Shown here: piece after piece, positions 16,562-25,458 of the stretch
Layout of the letters: the number at the start of each line of letters is the position of its first letter
Numbering within the stretch: the first letter of the stretch is position 1
Assembly: GCA_021821445.1 (NCBI GenBank)
Contig: JAKACK010000001.1
Span: 68,056-129,137, forward strand
DNA: 61,082 bases
Direction of reading: 5' to 3'
DNA from: Microcaldota archaeon
GTDB lineage: Archaea; Micrarchaeota; Micrarchaeia; Micrarchaeales; Micrarchaeaceae
The notes under the pieces: generated by a model
The model's input: only the letters and a program-made list of their open reading frames with translations
The model's database searches: none
What the model was told of the DNA's origin: nothing
Program-made: the position numbers and the translations under genes

Positions 16562-18139
16562 TTATGTGTAGTGTCTGCTTATTATTGCACCATAAGCAGG
16601 TCTTGTTACTGCAATTCCCATTATAACTCCGATTATTGCAGCTTCAGAGAACCCTATTATTGTAACTAAGGATGTTGAGAAGAATAATGGAAGCATAGCT
16701 ATTATTAATAATCCTGCATCCATCCAAACTATATAAAATGCATGACCTAAAAGGGTCTTTGCTGTACTGGTGTGCCCTTCATTTGATACCATTTCATCAG
16801 TTATTACTATTTGTGCATCAACTCCAGTACCTACAACAGCTATTATACCAGCAAAAGCTGCTACATCTATTGTACCTATTAATCCAATTATTGATATTAT
16901 TATAAATAATTCCATAAACGTTGTCAATAATATAGGCCCTACTAAGAAAGCGCTTCTATACCTTATAGCTATAAATATTGATAAGGATAATATTGCTAAC
17001 CCTAACGCTATAAAGCTTATTTCTAATGCATTTGCACCTAAGGCTTGTGGAGTTGTTGATGGGGTTCCTACAATAATTCCTATAGGTAATGCACCTCCTG
17101 TCAATATACTTGCAATAGTTTTCGTTTCGTTTTTAGCGTATGCTACTTTTGCTGTTAATGGCAATGTTGATGGAGAAGCACCTTGTATATCATAATTTTC
17201 TGTTACATTACCTGTTGTTAATGAAGGATCTAAAGGAGGGGCGGATACCAATCCAACTAAAGGCCATGTTTCTAAACTATCTGTAGTTGAATTTATTTGC
17301 GCATATATAGGAGTCATATTGGCATTGCTTTCCAATTCTACTGTATAATTCAATTTTCTTAGATAACTTATTAATTTAGGATTTATATTATAACTTGCGA
17401 ATATAGTTTTGTATCTATTTTTACTTGAATTGAAGAATAGTTCTGCTGAAGTTATACTTGAATTAGAGTTAGTTACTGATATTACAGGTATAGTTTGATT
17501 ACCATAGCTCAATGCTTCCTTCATATAATTTAAAGATTCAGATTTTGAGATGCCTAGTGAAGAATTACCAAGAATTGAATAATTTATCAATATACTGGAA
17601 TTAAGTGGCCTATCTAAATACATATATAATGGATAATCAGCATCACCATATACGATATGAGCAAATTTTTGCGCAGCGGGTTCAGTTGTAGAAAAAGTTA
17701 CTTCCCAAGTAACATTTGGTCCTGCAACTGCTGGTGGTACCTGACCTATACTGTCTCTTATTATATCTCCTCCATTCACTGCTAATTTACCATCTACAAT
17801 TCCATCAAATCTACCTTGACTTTCAATTATGGATATTGTTTTGTTTATTGATGAGTTAGTTGCTTTTGGTATGGTTACATAAACTTCTGAACTCCCGACC
17901 CCTTCAATCGTAACTTCACTTAAACCAAATGTTGAAGCTCTTTGCTCTAATATACTTATTAAATCAGACATTGTTGTTGAATTCACAGCATGGTCTAATT
18001 GTACCGGTATTTGTACACCACCAACAAAACTTATTCCAAAGTGTAAACCATAGTGTATATCTAACCCAAGCAGCGCTATAGCTAAAACAGCGAGAATTAT
18101 TATCCTTCTATCCTTTAAATAACTAGTTACCTTTGCCAT
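16562..18139 (-). CDS. secD: Protein-export membrane protein SecD
   Basis: Proton-motive-force-driven partner of the Sec translocon. One N-terminal membrane helix is followed by the GISFVGGVQIPV segment (archaeal version of the GLDLxGG motif), a roughly 320-residue extracellular domain rich in Asn-x-Ser/Thr sequons, and five C-terminal helices including GVDAQIVITDEM and GIAVTRPAYGAI. The ATG at 18139 overlaps the end of secF by 13 nt, so they are co-translated. Length 525 aa is normal for archaea. Confidence 0.92.
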   Translation of the reverse strand: MAKVTSYLKDRRIIILAVLAIALLGLDIHYGLHFGISFVGGVQIPVQLDHAVNSTTMSDLISILEQRASTFGLSEVTIEGVGSSEVYVTIPKATNSSINKTISIIESQGRFDGIVDGKLAVNGGDIIRDSIGQVPPAVAGPNVTWEVTFSTTEPAAQKFAHIVYGDADYPLYMYLDRPLNSSILINYSILGNSSLGISKSESLNYMKEALSYGNQTIPVISVTNSNSSITSAELFFNSSKNRYKTIFASYNINPKLISYLRKLNYTVELESNANMTPIYAQINSTTDSLETWPLVGLVSAPPLDPSLTTGNVTENYDIQGASPSTLPLTAKVAYAKNETKTIASILTGGALPIGIIVGTPSTTPQALGANALEISFIALGLAILSLSIFIAIRYRSAFLVGPILLTTFMELFIIISIIGLIGTIDVAAFAGIIAVVGTGVDAQIVITDEMVSNEGHTSTAKTLLGHAFYIVWMDAGLLIIAMLPLFFSTSLVTIIGFSEAAIIGVIMGIAVTRPAYGAIISRHYT

Positions 18140-19290
18140 CTAGCATCACGTTTATTTTTGTACCATAGTACCATAGCTGTATTTCCAAGCCATGCTGTAA
18201 ATATATCGCCTATTAAACCGAACAATACTACACCACTTATTTCAATGTATTCAGGTATAAATGCAATATATGAAACTGCAAATAGCATACCGAATGTGAT
18301 TATTGCTGCACCTGTCATAGTAAGTCCAGTTTTCATAGATTGGAATGCTCTTTCCTCATTAGTTCCATCTGTTCTTTTCAGAACTCTAACTGATGATAGA
18401 ACCTCTGTATCTATAGCGTAACCTATCAACATCAATAATCCTCCTACTGATGCAACACCAAGTTCAATATGGAATATCCCCATAGCACCTAATGCTATTA
18501 TTATATCGTTAGCTGCACCAAATATTATAGCAAAAGATGGTATAGGTGTCCTAAATATGATAAATACCACTATGGCTACAATAATAAATGCTACAATTAT
18601 AATATTTATAACTTTGTTAAGGAAGAACGCACCTAAAGTTGGTGTTATTGTATCATATGAATAGGTGGAAAACGGTATAACTGTTCTTGCAGTTTTAATC
18701 AAATATGCTTTATAAGACGTTGATGCATTATTATTCGCGTTTGTTCCTACATTTAACATATCAGTTGCATTGCTGCTGTTAAACTTATAATAACTACTAT
18801 TTATAAAAGGTTTTAAAGATGATAGTTCCAAAGAAAGAGATTTACTCATATTTATTAATTCAGATGAACTATTAGCTTGATAGGAGGATAATGCTGTTTT
18901 TGCAGTTAAATTGCTAGGATTTGCTGATAATTGACCTTCTTGGATTGCTATATTTGCTTGATATTGCGAATAATTTGAATAATATTTGGTTAAATTTAAA
19001 AGGTATGTAGAACCTGTACTTATACTTTTGTTTGGAAGGAAAACCATAGATATGTGTTTTACTGTACTTATTTTAGATATAGTGACAGACGTACCTGGTA
19101 TAATTGAATCCATAGAAGATGTTAATGCTCTAGGAGTTAACGTAGTATTGCTTGTAAATTCTAAGGTTGTACCTCCGGTTAAAGTTGTATCCATTATTAT
19201 TTTTGGTATAAAGAACAAACTTATAATTAACAATAATATTGGGACTATTACATATAGTTTGTAATTTTTATTGGTGTATATATTATACAT
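18127..19290 (-). CDS. secF: Protein-export membrane protein SecF
   Basis: Second half of the SecDF export motor. It begins with a membrane helix and the SecF-type DTTLTGGTTLEF motif, has an extracellular domain with many sequons, and ends with helices including GYAIDTEVLSSVRVLKR and MTGAAIITFG. It precedes and overlaps secD, the usual archaeal order. Start ATG at 19290. Confidence 0.92.
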   Translation of the reverse strand: MYNIYTNKNYKLYVIVPILLLIISLFFIPKIIMDTTLTGGTTLEFTSNTTLTPRALTSSMDSIIPGTSVTISKISTVKHISMVFLPNKSISTGSTYLLNLTKYYSNYSQYQANIAIQEGQLSANPSNLTAKTALSSYQANSSSELINMSKSLSLELSSLKPFINSSYYKFNSSNATDMLNVGTNANNNASTSYKAYLIKTARTVIPFSTYSYDTITPTLGAFFLNKVINIIIVAFIIVAIVVFIIFRTPIPSFAIIFGAANDIIIALGAMGIFHIELGVASVGGLLMLIGYAIDTEVLSSVRVLKRTDGTNEERAFQSMKTGLTMTGAAIITFGMLFAVSYIAFIPEYIEISGVVLFGLIGDIFTAWLGNTAMVLWYKNKRDARWQR

Positions 19291-19379
19291 TTTATCTTTC
19301 TCAATTGTAATCTACTAATAGTTAGATTAAAAATATCATTAGAGGATTATGCCTAAAAATATTTAAAGGATTACAAAAT

Positions 19380-19691
19380 TTATCCATATTTTTTTATAAA
19401 TTTATAATGTAAAGCTTTTGCAAAACCATATACCATAATGAATATTGCAAATAGCATCAGCATTATTCCAAAATATACACCTAAATCTATTATTCCATTG
19501 GTATAAATTAATATAGCCCCTGATATAAATATAAATACTGCCCAGTATAGAGATTTAAACATCTGCCAACCTGAATGTTTTTCCATATAATGCAAATGCC
19601 TTGCATATTCTTCTTTTGGATCAATCTCTACAATTATTCTTCTTTTTTCAGGTTCTATTTTTTCATCATTTTGTTTTATTTTTGCTACCAT
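19380..19691 (-). CDS. Two-helix membrane protein of unknown function
   Basis: A 103-aa protein with a charged N-terminal half (EPEKRRIIVEIDPKEEYARH) and two membrane helices (about residues 47-64 and 68-90), ending KFIKKYG. No recognised family. It follows the pilin-like gene by 7 nt in the same direction and may be co-transcribed with it. Confidence 0.55.
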   Translation of the reverse strand: MVAKIKQNDEKIEPEKRRIIVEIDPKEEYARHLHYMEKHSGWQMFKSLYWAVFIFISGAILIYTNGIIDLGVYFGIMLMLFAIFIMVYGFAKALHYKFIKKYG

Positions 19692-19698
19692 ACTATCA

Positions 19699-20292
19699 TC
19701 AATTTATCTTTATTGATATGTGACCAACTTCTTCGGTTAAAAATGGCCCTTTAGATACACTTCCTCCAACAGGATTATAAATTTCCCAAATTTCTCCGCT
19801 AGTTGTTGTACCTATACCTTTTGGTATAGCTATTGAATTTCCTAAATTTCCAGATATTGAATTTGTTGATGCGGCTGGTACTGAATTAAGCGTATGAGAT
19901 GAATTAAAAAATACAGTCGCAGTTTCTCCATTATCCTCTAATAATGGTATTATATAACCTGTTGTTGAATATCCTATAACAGATCCTTTAGGGTAATCAA
20001 AAATGCTATTTGGGGAAGTAGTGGGTAATGGAATACTTTGTGGTATAAATGCATAGGTTATGTTATACATCCTATGTGTTAAATCCTGCCCTAAAGTCAC
20101 TCGGAAAAAACCAGGTCCTGTTATTATACTTTTACATGATGCTCCAAATGATGCGATACAACTTTCGCCTGAAAAAGCAGTTCCATTAAAAACTCCCAAA
20201 GCATAAAGAGCAGCAAGAACTATTGCAATAATTAAAATTGCCCACCCATACGTCATTAAATATTCCATGGCGGATTGTAACTTCATAAACAT
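19699..20292 (-). CDS. Type IV pilin-like protein with class III signal peptide
   Basis: The N-terminus MKLQSAMEYLMTYGWAILI is the archaeal prepilin pattern: a short basic leader, a cleavage site just before the QSA residues, then a long hydrophobic helix. The remaining roughly 150 residues form an extracellular Ser/Thr/Gly-rich domain with two cysteines near the helix. Such QSAMEYLMTYGWA pilins are frequent in DPANN genomes. Processing would need a prepilin peptidase; one is encoded at 52994-53461. Start ATG at 20292, or 20286. Confidence 0.85.
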   Translation of the reverse strand: MFMKLQSAMEYLMTYGWAILIIAIVLAALYALGVFNGTAFSGESCIASFGASCKSIITGPGFFRVTLGQDLTHRMYNITYAFIPQSIPLPTTSPNSIFDYPKGSVIGYSTTGYIIPLLEDNGETATVFFNSSHTLNSVPAASTNSISGNLGNSIAIPKGIGTTTSGEIWEIYNPVGGSVSKGPFLTEEVGHISIKIN

Positions 20293-20527
20293 CCCTTTTA
20301 AACATTTAAATTAAAATATATAAAAATATATTTGTTTGCATCATGGTTGTTTTTATTTTAATTATTTCATTTTTATATAATCTAATTTTCTATTTATAAA
20401 AAGAATTTCTTTTAATATTATTATTTTGTATATTTTTAAAATCGTAAACAAATTTTTAATAATATACTCTATAAATATATATTTATGATTAATAATTGTA
20501 AAGATTTATTTGATAATTTGTGATTCT

Positions 20528-21424
20528 GTGAAAAAAGAAATAAGTATAATAATGCCGACCATAAATGAGGAGAGTATTTTTAAATTAATTGATGATATAA
20601 AAAAAGGATTTGGCAATAAAGCAGAAATAATTGTTGTTGATAAAAGTGATGAGTCTTATTATAAAAGATTAGTTAAGAAAAATGTAATAGTTATAAAGCA
20701 GCAGGATTCAGGTTATGAAAATGCTATAATGTTAGGTTTTAAAAAAGCTACTGGAAAATATTTAGCTACGATAGATCCAGATGGAACTTATCCTTATCAA
20801 GATTTAGTTAATGTTTATAATAAAATAAAGAAGGATAACCTAAATGCAGTATTTGGCAATAGATTTGGAGGACTATCTAAAGGATCTATGCAAAATTATA
20901 TTCGTTTTGGTAATAAATCTTTAACTTCCATTTACCAAAAGCTGTATAATCCAAATATAAAAGATGTCCTGACAGGTGTATTTATATTTGATAGAAAAGC
21001 ATTTAATATTATAAAAGATGCAACGCCTTATAGAGCAGGAACGGCATTTTTTGCAATTGAATTTGCTAGGCATAAATTAAATATTGGAGAGATTAGCATA
21101 TTATATTTGAAACGTATTAATGGAAAATCTAAACTTTCTAAATCAAAGCTTTTTTATGGTTTTGGTGTTGCTGGGCATATGGTTAGATATATAAGAGATT
21201 ATAGTCCATTGCTTATATTTGGTTTAATTGGTAGTCTATTAATAATATCTGGAATAATCGTGGGTATATTCGTAGTTTCTAATTATATTGCTACTGGTAC
21301 ATTAATAGAAGTTGGGAGAGCACTGATATCCTTTATGCTTTTGGTAATAGGATTCTTATTCATAATTACAGGACTTATCTTGGATATGTTGAGGGATATA
21401 AAATCCAAATTAAAAGAGATGTAA
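20528..21424 (+). CDS. Family 2 glycosyltransferase with C-terminal membrane helices
   Basis: A GT-A fold transferase resembling dolichol-phosphate mannose/glucose synthases. It begins ISIIMPTINEE, with the metal/nucleotide segment ATIDPDGTYPYQD (DxD-like), and the acceptor-loop segment RINGKSKLSKSKLFYG. Two C-terminal helices (about residues 225-250 and 262-285) anchor it. The likely product is a lipid-linked sugar for cell-surface or protein glycosylation, which would suit the many Asn-x-Ser/Thr sites in the secreted proteins here. The start is the GTG at 20528 after GTGAT; a TTG at 20510 is less likely. Confidence 0.82.
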   Translation: MKKEISIIMPTINEESIFKLIDDIKKGFGNKAEIIVVDKSDESYYKRLVKKNVIVIKQQDSGYENAIMLGFKKATGKYLATIDPDGTYPYQDLVNVYNKIKKDNLNAVFGNRFGGLSKGSMQNYIRFGNKSLTSIYQKLYNPNIKDVLTGVFIFDRKAFNIIKDATPYRAGTAFFAIEFARHKLNIGEISILYLKRINGKSKLSKSKLFYGFGVAGHMVRYIRDYSPLLIFGLIGSLLIISGIIVGIFVVSNYIATGTLIEVGRALISFMLLVIGFLFIITGLILDMLRDIKSKLKEM

Positions 21425-21512
21425 ATTTATCTTTTATTTATATTTGTAGATTTTATTGTATCTATAAAAGTTTATTTGAATAAATGATTTATTTAAAATT
21501 TATTTTTGATAC

Positions 21513-21902
21513 TCACTTTTTATTGATATAGGTATCTAATTCTGCAACAAGTGAATTTAGTTTATTAACAAATTCCATGGATTTAGAGAGATTAAATTCT
21601 TTTTTTAAGCTATCAAAATCTATATGAACTATATAAACCACATTATTCTCTTGATAAATTAGTATTTTTGAAGGAAGTTCTATACCGACATCAGGATTTT
21701 CCTCCATTAAATGTGTTCCAACAATTGGTGATCCAAACATTATTAATTTTTCAGGTCTGAGTGATAAACCTACTTTCATAGCATTTTCATTATGATCAAT
21801 TGTAGAGAACACTCCAATATTTTTAGATTTAAAGAATTCGTATACTCGGTTACAGGTTTCATCAAAACTAAATGCGCTTTTTTCTTTATGTAAATTAATC
21901 AT
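21513..21902 (-). CDS. DUF302 domain protein
   Basis: A small soluble protein with the DUF302 pattern: SFDETCNRVYEFFKSKNIGVFSTIDH, LRPEKLIMFGSPIVGTHLM, and PSKILIYQENNVVYI. Function unknown; members occur in bacteria and archaea, often as single-domain proteins. The start is the ATG at 21902, preferred over a TTG at 21911. It is followed upstream by the tRNA cluster. Confidence 0.85.
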   Translation of the reverse strand: MINLHKEKSAFSFDETCNRVYEFFKSKNIGVFSTIDHNENAMKVGLSLRPEKLIMFGSPIVGTHLMEENPDVGIELPSKILIYQENNVVYIVHIDFDSLKKEFNLSKSMEFVNKLNSLVAELDTYINKK

Positions 21903-22032
21903 TTTTACCAACTTTCTTTAATATACTAAATTTTATTTTTTATAATAATTTCTATATTTATCATATAACAAATTACTAATATATGAATAATAATATTAAA
22001 CTTTTGTTTCTTATCTTATATTGAATATATAT

Positions 22033-22126
22033 GCCAGGATGGCAGATCGGCTATGCAGCCGCCTGCAGAGCGGCTAAGGAGGGTTCGACTTATAGATTAA
22101 ATTATACGAAATTCCCTCTCCTGGCT
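22033..22126 (+). tRNA. tRNA-Cys (GCA) with an intron in the T-loop
   Basis: Acceptor stem GCCAGGA/TCCTGGC with discriminator T, as required for cysteine. The D-arm is GCA-GATCGGCTA-TGC, the anticodon arm GCCGC-CTGCAGA-GCGGC with anticodon GCA, and the T-stem GAGGG/CCCTC. Between the T-stem strands are 30 nt rather than 7, so a 23-nt intron interrupts the T-loop. The mature loop would read TTCGACT and the mature tRNA is 71 nt. CCA is not encoded. A TATA-like TTATATTG lies just upstream (about 22017). Confidence 0.9.
22090..22112 (+). other. tRNA-Cys intron (T-loop, between positions 59 and 60)
   Basis: A perfect bulge-helix-bulge can be drawn. The outer helix is the T-stem GAGGG/CCCTC. The 4-bp central helix is TTCG (22084-22087) with CGAA (22107-22110). 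The 3-nt bulges are ACT (22088-22090) and ATT (22111-22113). The inner helix is TATA/TATA. Cutting each bulge after its second base removes these 23 nt and restores a normal 7-nt T-loop. Non-canonical introns at this position are known in some archaea. Confidence 0.82.
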
Positions 22127-22278
22127 CTCTATGACATTTAATGTTCATAAATTTAATAAGTAATAATTTGTTATAGAAATTCCAAATCTAAAATTCAATA
22201 GTTTAATATATTTTTTGATTATATACTTATGTAATATAATCTGCGGTATTTATTACTTAAATAAATATATTTGTTAAT

Positions 22279-22367
22279 CCCGTTGTAGCTCAATGGTAGA
22301 GCGGCCGGCTGTAGCCTGTAAATAGAAAGAAACCGGCAGGTTGGGCGATCGAATCACCCCAACGGGA
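22279..22367 (+). tRNA. tRNA-Tyr (GTA) with an anticodon-loop intron
   Basis: Acceptor CCCGTTG/CAACGGG with discriminator A and the C1-G72 pair typical of archaeal tRNA-Tyr. The D-arm is GCTC-AATGGTA-GAGC, and the anticodon stem GCCGG/CCGGC. The anticodon loop has 24 nt, which is a 7-nt loop CTGTAGA plus a 17-nt intron at 22315-22331, the canonical 37/38 site. The bulge-helix-bulge is relaxed, with one mismatch. The T-arm is irregular (GGGCG-ATCGAAT-CACCC), with A at position 54 and a C-A mismatch in the stem. CCA is not encoded. Confidence 0.85.
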
Positions 22368-22427
22368 CCTTTTGAAATTCAATAAATAGGAAAAGTTTAA
22401 AGATTTTAAAGGTTAAATAACTTTGAT

Positions 22428-22499
22428 GTCTCGGTGGTGTAGTGGTTAGCATACGAGCCTGTCACGCTTGTAACTCGGGTTCGAATCCCGGCCGAGGCG
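22428..22499 (+). tRNA. tRNA-Asp (GTC)
   Basis: A complete 72-nt tRNA without intron. Acceptor GTCTCGG/CCGAGGC (one T-G wobble) with discriminator G, anticodon arm CGAGC-CTGTCAC-GCTTG, anticodon GTC, and T-arm TCGGG-TTCGAAT-CCCGG. CCA is not encoded. It lies about 60 nt downstream of tRNA-Tyr. The remaining bases from 22500 to 22641 show nothing but AT-rich promoter-like sequence for the next gene. Confidence 0.95.
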
Positions 22500-22641
22500 T
22501 ATTCTGAATAAAACTTATGGGTACATAAATTTTCACTTTAATCCTAATTTTTATTATAAATTTTGCTTATTTGCCTATTTGTTAATTTTTATTTTAACCA
22601 TCTCATTTTTAAATTTGAGATACAAAATAAATTAGATCTGC

Positions 22642-23574
22642 ATGAAACAGTATAGTAAAAAATATTTTTATCTTTTAAAAATCTATAGGGGTGAATTACT
22701 TCATCATTATATATATGCAGAACTTAGCAAAAGTGAAAAGGATAAAGAGATAAAAGATATATTAGAAAAATTAGCAAAAGCAGAAGAAAAACATGCAGAT
22801 TTATGGAAAAAAATACTCCATATAGAAGAAATACATTTAAGAAAAACAAAAGCAAAACCAATGCTTTTTTTTATTAAACTTATTAGAAGAGTTTTAGGAT
22901 TAACCTTATTAATTAGTATAATAGAAAGAGGAGAAAGACAGCTTTATAATAAAATGGATTATATAATATCGGTTGGCGGATTCTCTAAATTAGAAAAAGG
23001 TATAATAAGTGAAATAAAGAAGGACGAAATGAAAAATGAAAAGCCATTAGAAGATAAAATTCTTTATTACAATTCTGTTCTTGATAACATTAGGGATATA
23101 ATATTTGGAATGAATGATGGGTTGGTCGAAGTTGTCGCTGCGGTTGCTGGTCTCGGATCAGCACTTTATTATGCTAATTACATACTTCTAGGTGGTATTA
23201 TAATTGCATTGTCAGGTACAATGTCAATGGCTGGAGGTGCATTTCTTTCTACTGAATATGAAAAAAATATAAATATAAAAAAGGATGGAAAAAAACCAAA
23301 AAGTTCGGCTATGTATGTTGGATTAGCTTATATATTCGGTGCAATGTTCCCTTTATTGCCATTTATATTTGGAATTAGTGGTTATTTGGGTGTTGCTATA
23401 TCTTTAGTTATAACTGCAATAGTACTTTCAATTGTTGCATCAATCATATCAGTTATAAGTGATAAAAGTATACCTAAAAGCATAATGAAAACTCTTTTGA
23501 TATCTATGGGGGCAGCAGCAGTTACAATAATATTAGGTTATTATGCAAGAGTATTCTTACATATAGCAATTTGA
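22642..23574 (+). CDS. Ferritin-like/VIT1 fusion metal transporter
   Basis: A fusion of an N-terminal rubrerythrin/ferritin-like helical domain (about residues 1-135, with ELLHHYIYAEL and KAEEKHADLW carrying Glu/His metal ligands) to a CCC1/VIT1 membrane domain (about 145-310) beginning IIFGMNDGLVEVVAAVAGLG. The VIT1 part has about five helices including GTMSMAGGAFLSTEYEKN. Such proteins move iron or manganese across the membrane and may sense or oxidise it with the soluble domain. The gene stands alone after the tRNAs. Confidence 0.85.
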   Translation: MKQYSKKYFYLLKIYRGELLHHYIYAELSKSEKDKEIKDILEKLAKAEEKHADLWKKILHIEEIHLRKTKAKPMLFFIKLIRRVLGLTLLISIIERGERQLYNKMDYIISVGGFSKLEKGIISEIKKDEMKNEKPLEDKILYYNSVLDNIRDIIFGMNDGLVEVVAAVAGLGSALYYANYILLGGIIIALSGTMSMAGGAFLSTEYEKNINIKKDGKKPKSSAMYVGLAYIFGAMFPLLPFIFGISGYLGVAISLVITAIVLSIVASIISVISDKSIPKSIMKTLLISMGAAAVTIILGYYARVFLHIAI

Positions 23575-23671
23575 TTTTATATTTAATCATTTAAATTTAT
23601 GAAATACACGTTACTAATATATATCTTAATTTCTAATAATAAATGTAATTGCAATTTCTAAGGTGGTTAAA

Positions 23672-23944
23672 ATGGTAGATAACCAAGAGTTAAATGATAA
23701 AATAAAAGAGATAAATGTTCAAATGGATATGTTAATAAATGATACATCAGTACCAAAAAATGTTAGAAGCGCTATATCAGATGCAAAGGTAAAATTAAAT
23801 AAGGATGGAGAATATACAATTAGAATTTCTTCTGCAATATATAATTTAGATTCTGTCAGTAATGACATTAATCTGCCACCGCAAGCACGAACCATGATAT
23901 GGAGTGTACTGAGCATGCTTGAATCAATAAAAGAAGGACATTAA
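23672..23944 (+). CDS. UPF0147 family protein
   Basis: A 90-aa helical archaeal protein of unknown function. The family is recognised from DTSVPKNVRSAISDAK, then YTIRISSAIYNLDSVSNDIN and LPPQARTMIWSVLSMLE. The start is the ATG at 23672, 5 nt after AGGTGG; an upstream GTG lies in that motif. It immediately precedes the PolD operon (1 nt to the DP1 ATG) and is presumably co-transcribed with it. Confidence 0.85.
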   Translation: MVDNQELNDKIKEINVQMDMLINDTSVPKNVRSAISDAKVKLNKDGEYTIRISSAIYNLDSVSNDINLPPQARTMIWSVLSMLESIKEGH

Positions 23945-23945
23945 T

Positions 23946-25457
23946 ATGGATACCTCTGAAAAATTAAAAGAATTTTCAAGTAAACTATCAAAAGTAAAGA
24001 TGCTTCCAAAAGCAGATATAAGTGAAGATCTTATAGACAATACTGATATTGATAAGTTAGTAGAAAAACTTGTTTTCAATATTGGCACTTTTGAAGGTGT
24101 GCACTTTGTAGATTCTAATGAGGTAAAGGAGGCTATATCTGAAGTTAACAAATCCAAGATACCTGTTCGTGTAGAAGTTATAAAGTCTGGAGACTTCCAT
24201 CCAATAGCTGCTGATATAGCTGATAATTATAAAATTGAAACACGAGATGTTGAACATGCAGAGGGTAATGTAGCAGATTTTGTAAATTATTTTAGAAATA
24301 GAATTGAAAGACTAAGAAAGATACTTAATGCAAGACCTTCTCCAGATGGATCACCTGTTGAAAGACTAGATCTGTTAAAGGATTTCATTGGTAGAGATGT
24401 CTATATAATAGGTATAGTTACAAGCAAAATAACTACCAAAAAAGGAAATATAATGGTTGTTATGGAAGATGAGACTGCCGATGTAAAAGTTATATTTTCA
24501 AATAATAATTCAGCTATTGGAAAAAGCTTGTTTAACACCGCTTCTTCCATAATTAATGATGAGGTTATAGCTATAAAAGGAAAACTGATAAATCAATTTG
24601 TCATTGCTAAAGAGATTATATGGCCAGATATACCTATATTAGAGAGAAAAAGCATAAATGAAGATTTAGGAATTGCTTTTATATCTGATATTCATGTGGG
24701 CAGCAAACTTTTTATGGAAAATAATTTTGTTTCTATGATAAAATGGTTGAATGGTAATTCCACAGATAAACGTAATAAAGAACTCGCAGGTAAAGTTAAA
24801 TATATAGTTGCATCGGGAGATATTGTAGATGGTATTGGTGTTTACCCTAATCAGGATAGAGATTTATCTTTACCTGATATGTACATGCAGTACAAAATGT
24901 TCTTTGATTTAATAGAAAATATACCTGATTATATACAAATATTTGTACTTCCAGGAAATCATGATTCAGTAAGAAGAGCTGAGCCACAGCCTGCCTTACC
25001 TAAATCTTTAATAAAAGATTATCATAGAGATAACGTACATTTTGTATCAAATCCTTCTTACCTTGAATTAAATGGCATAAATGTATTGGCTTATCATGGA
25101 ACTTCACTTGATTCAATTATAAGTGCAATACCTGGAATGAGTTATGATAAACCTGAACTTCCAATGGTTGAACTTTTAAAAAGAAGACATCTATCTCCTA
25201 TCTATGGTGGTAATGTTATAGTACCAAGCAAAAATGATAATCTTGTCATAGACAAAGTTCCAGATATACTTGTTATGGGTCATGTACACAAGAACGGAAT
25301 AGCGAGGTATAAGGGTGTAACCGTAATAAATGATGGTACATGGCAAGCTAGAACGGCTTTCCAAGTTAAATTTGGACAATTCCCCACACCTGCAAGAATG
25401 CCTGTTTTTGAAATGAAAAATTATAACATAACTACGGTAAATTTCAGCGGTGAATAA
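23946..25457 (+). CDS. polB: DNA polymerase D small subunit DP1
   Basis: Proofreading subunit of the archaeal replicative polymerase PolD. A helical N-terminal region is followed by an OB-fold (about residues 145-235) and an Mre11-like phosphoesterase domain with SDIHVGSKLF, SGDIVDGIG, LPGNHDSVR, YHGTS and MGHVHKNG. All exonuclease metal ligands look present. The last codons (GGT GAA TAA) supply the ribosome-binding motif for the overlapping DP2 gene, so the two subunits are made in step. Confidence 0.93.
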   Translation: MDTSEKLKEFSSKLSKVKMLPKADISEDLIDNTDIDKLVEKLVFNIGTFEGVHFVDSNEVKEAISEVNKSKIPVRVEVIKSGDFHPIAADIADNYKIETRDVEHAEGNVADFVNYFRNRIERLRKILNARPSPDGSPVERLDLLKDFIGRDVYIIGIVTSKITTKKGNIMVVMEDETADVKVIFSNNNSAIGKSLFNTASSIINDEVIAIKGKLINQFVIAKEIIWPDIPILERKSINEDLGIAFISDIHVGSKLFMENNFVSMIKWLNGNSTDKRNKELAGKVKYIVASGDIVDGIGVYPNQDRDLSLPDMYMQYKMFFDLIENIPDYIQIFVLPGNHDSVRRAEPQPALPKSLIKDYHRDNVHFVSNPSYLELNGINVLAYHGTSLDSIISAIPGMSYDKPELPMVELLKRRHLSPIYGGNVIVPSKNDNLVIDKVPDILVMGHVHKNGIARYKGVTVINDGTWQARTAFQVKFGQFPTPARMPVFEMKNYNITTVNFSGE

Positions 25458-25458
25458 A

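Noticed and set aside
16770-17195. A long open frame opposite to secD
   Set aside because: Isoleucine/asparagine/proline-rich antisense shadow of a membrane-protein gene with no ribosome-binding motif.
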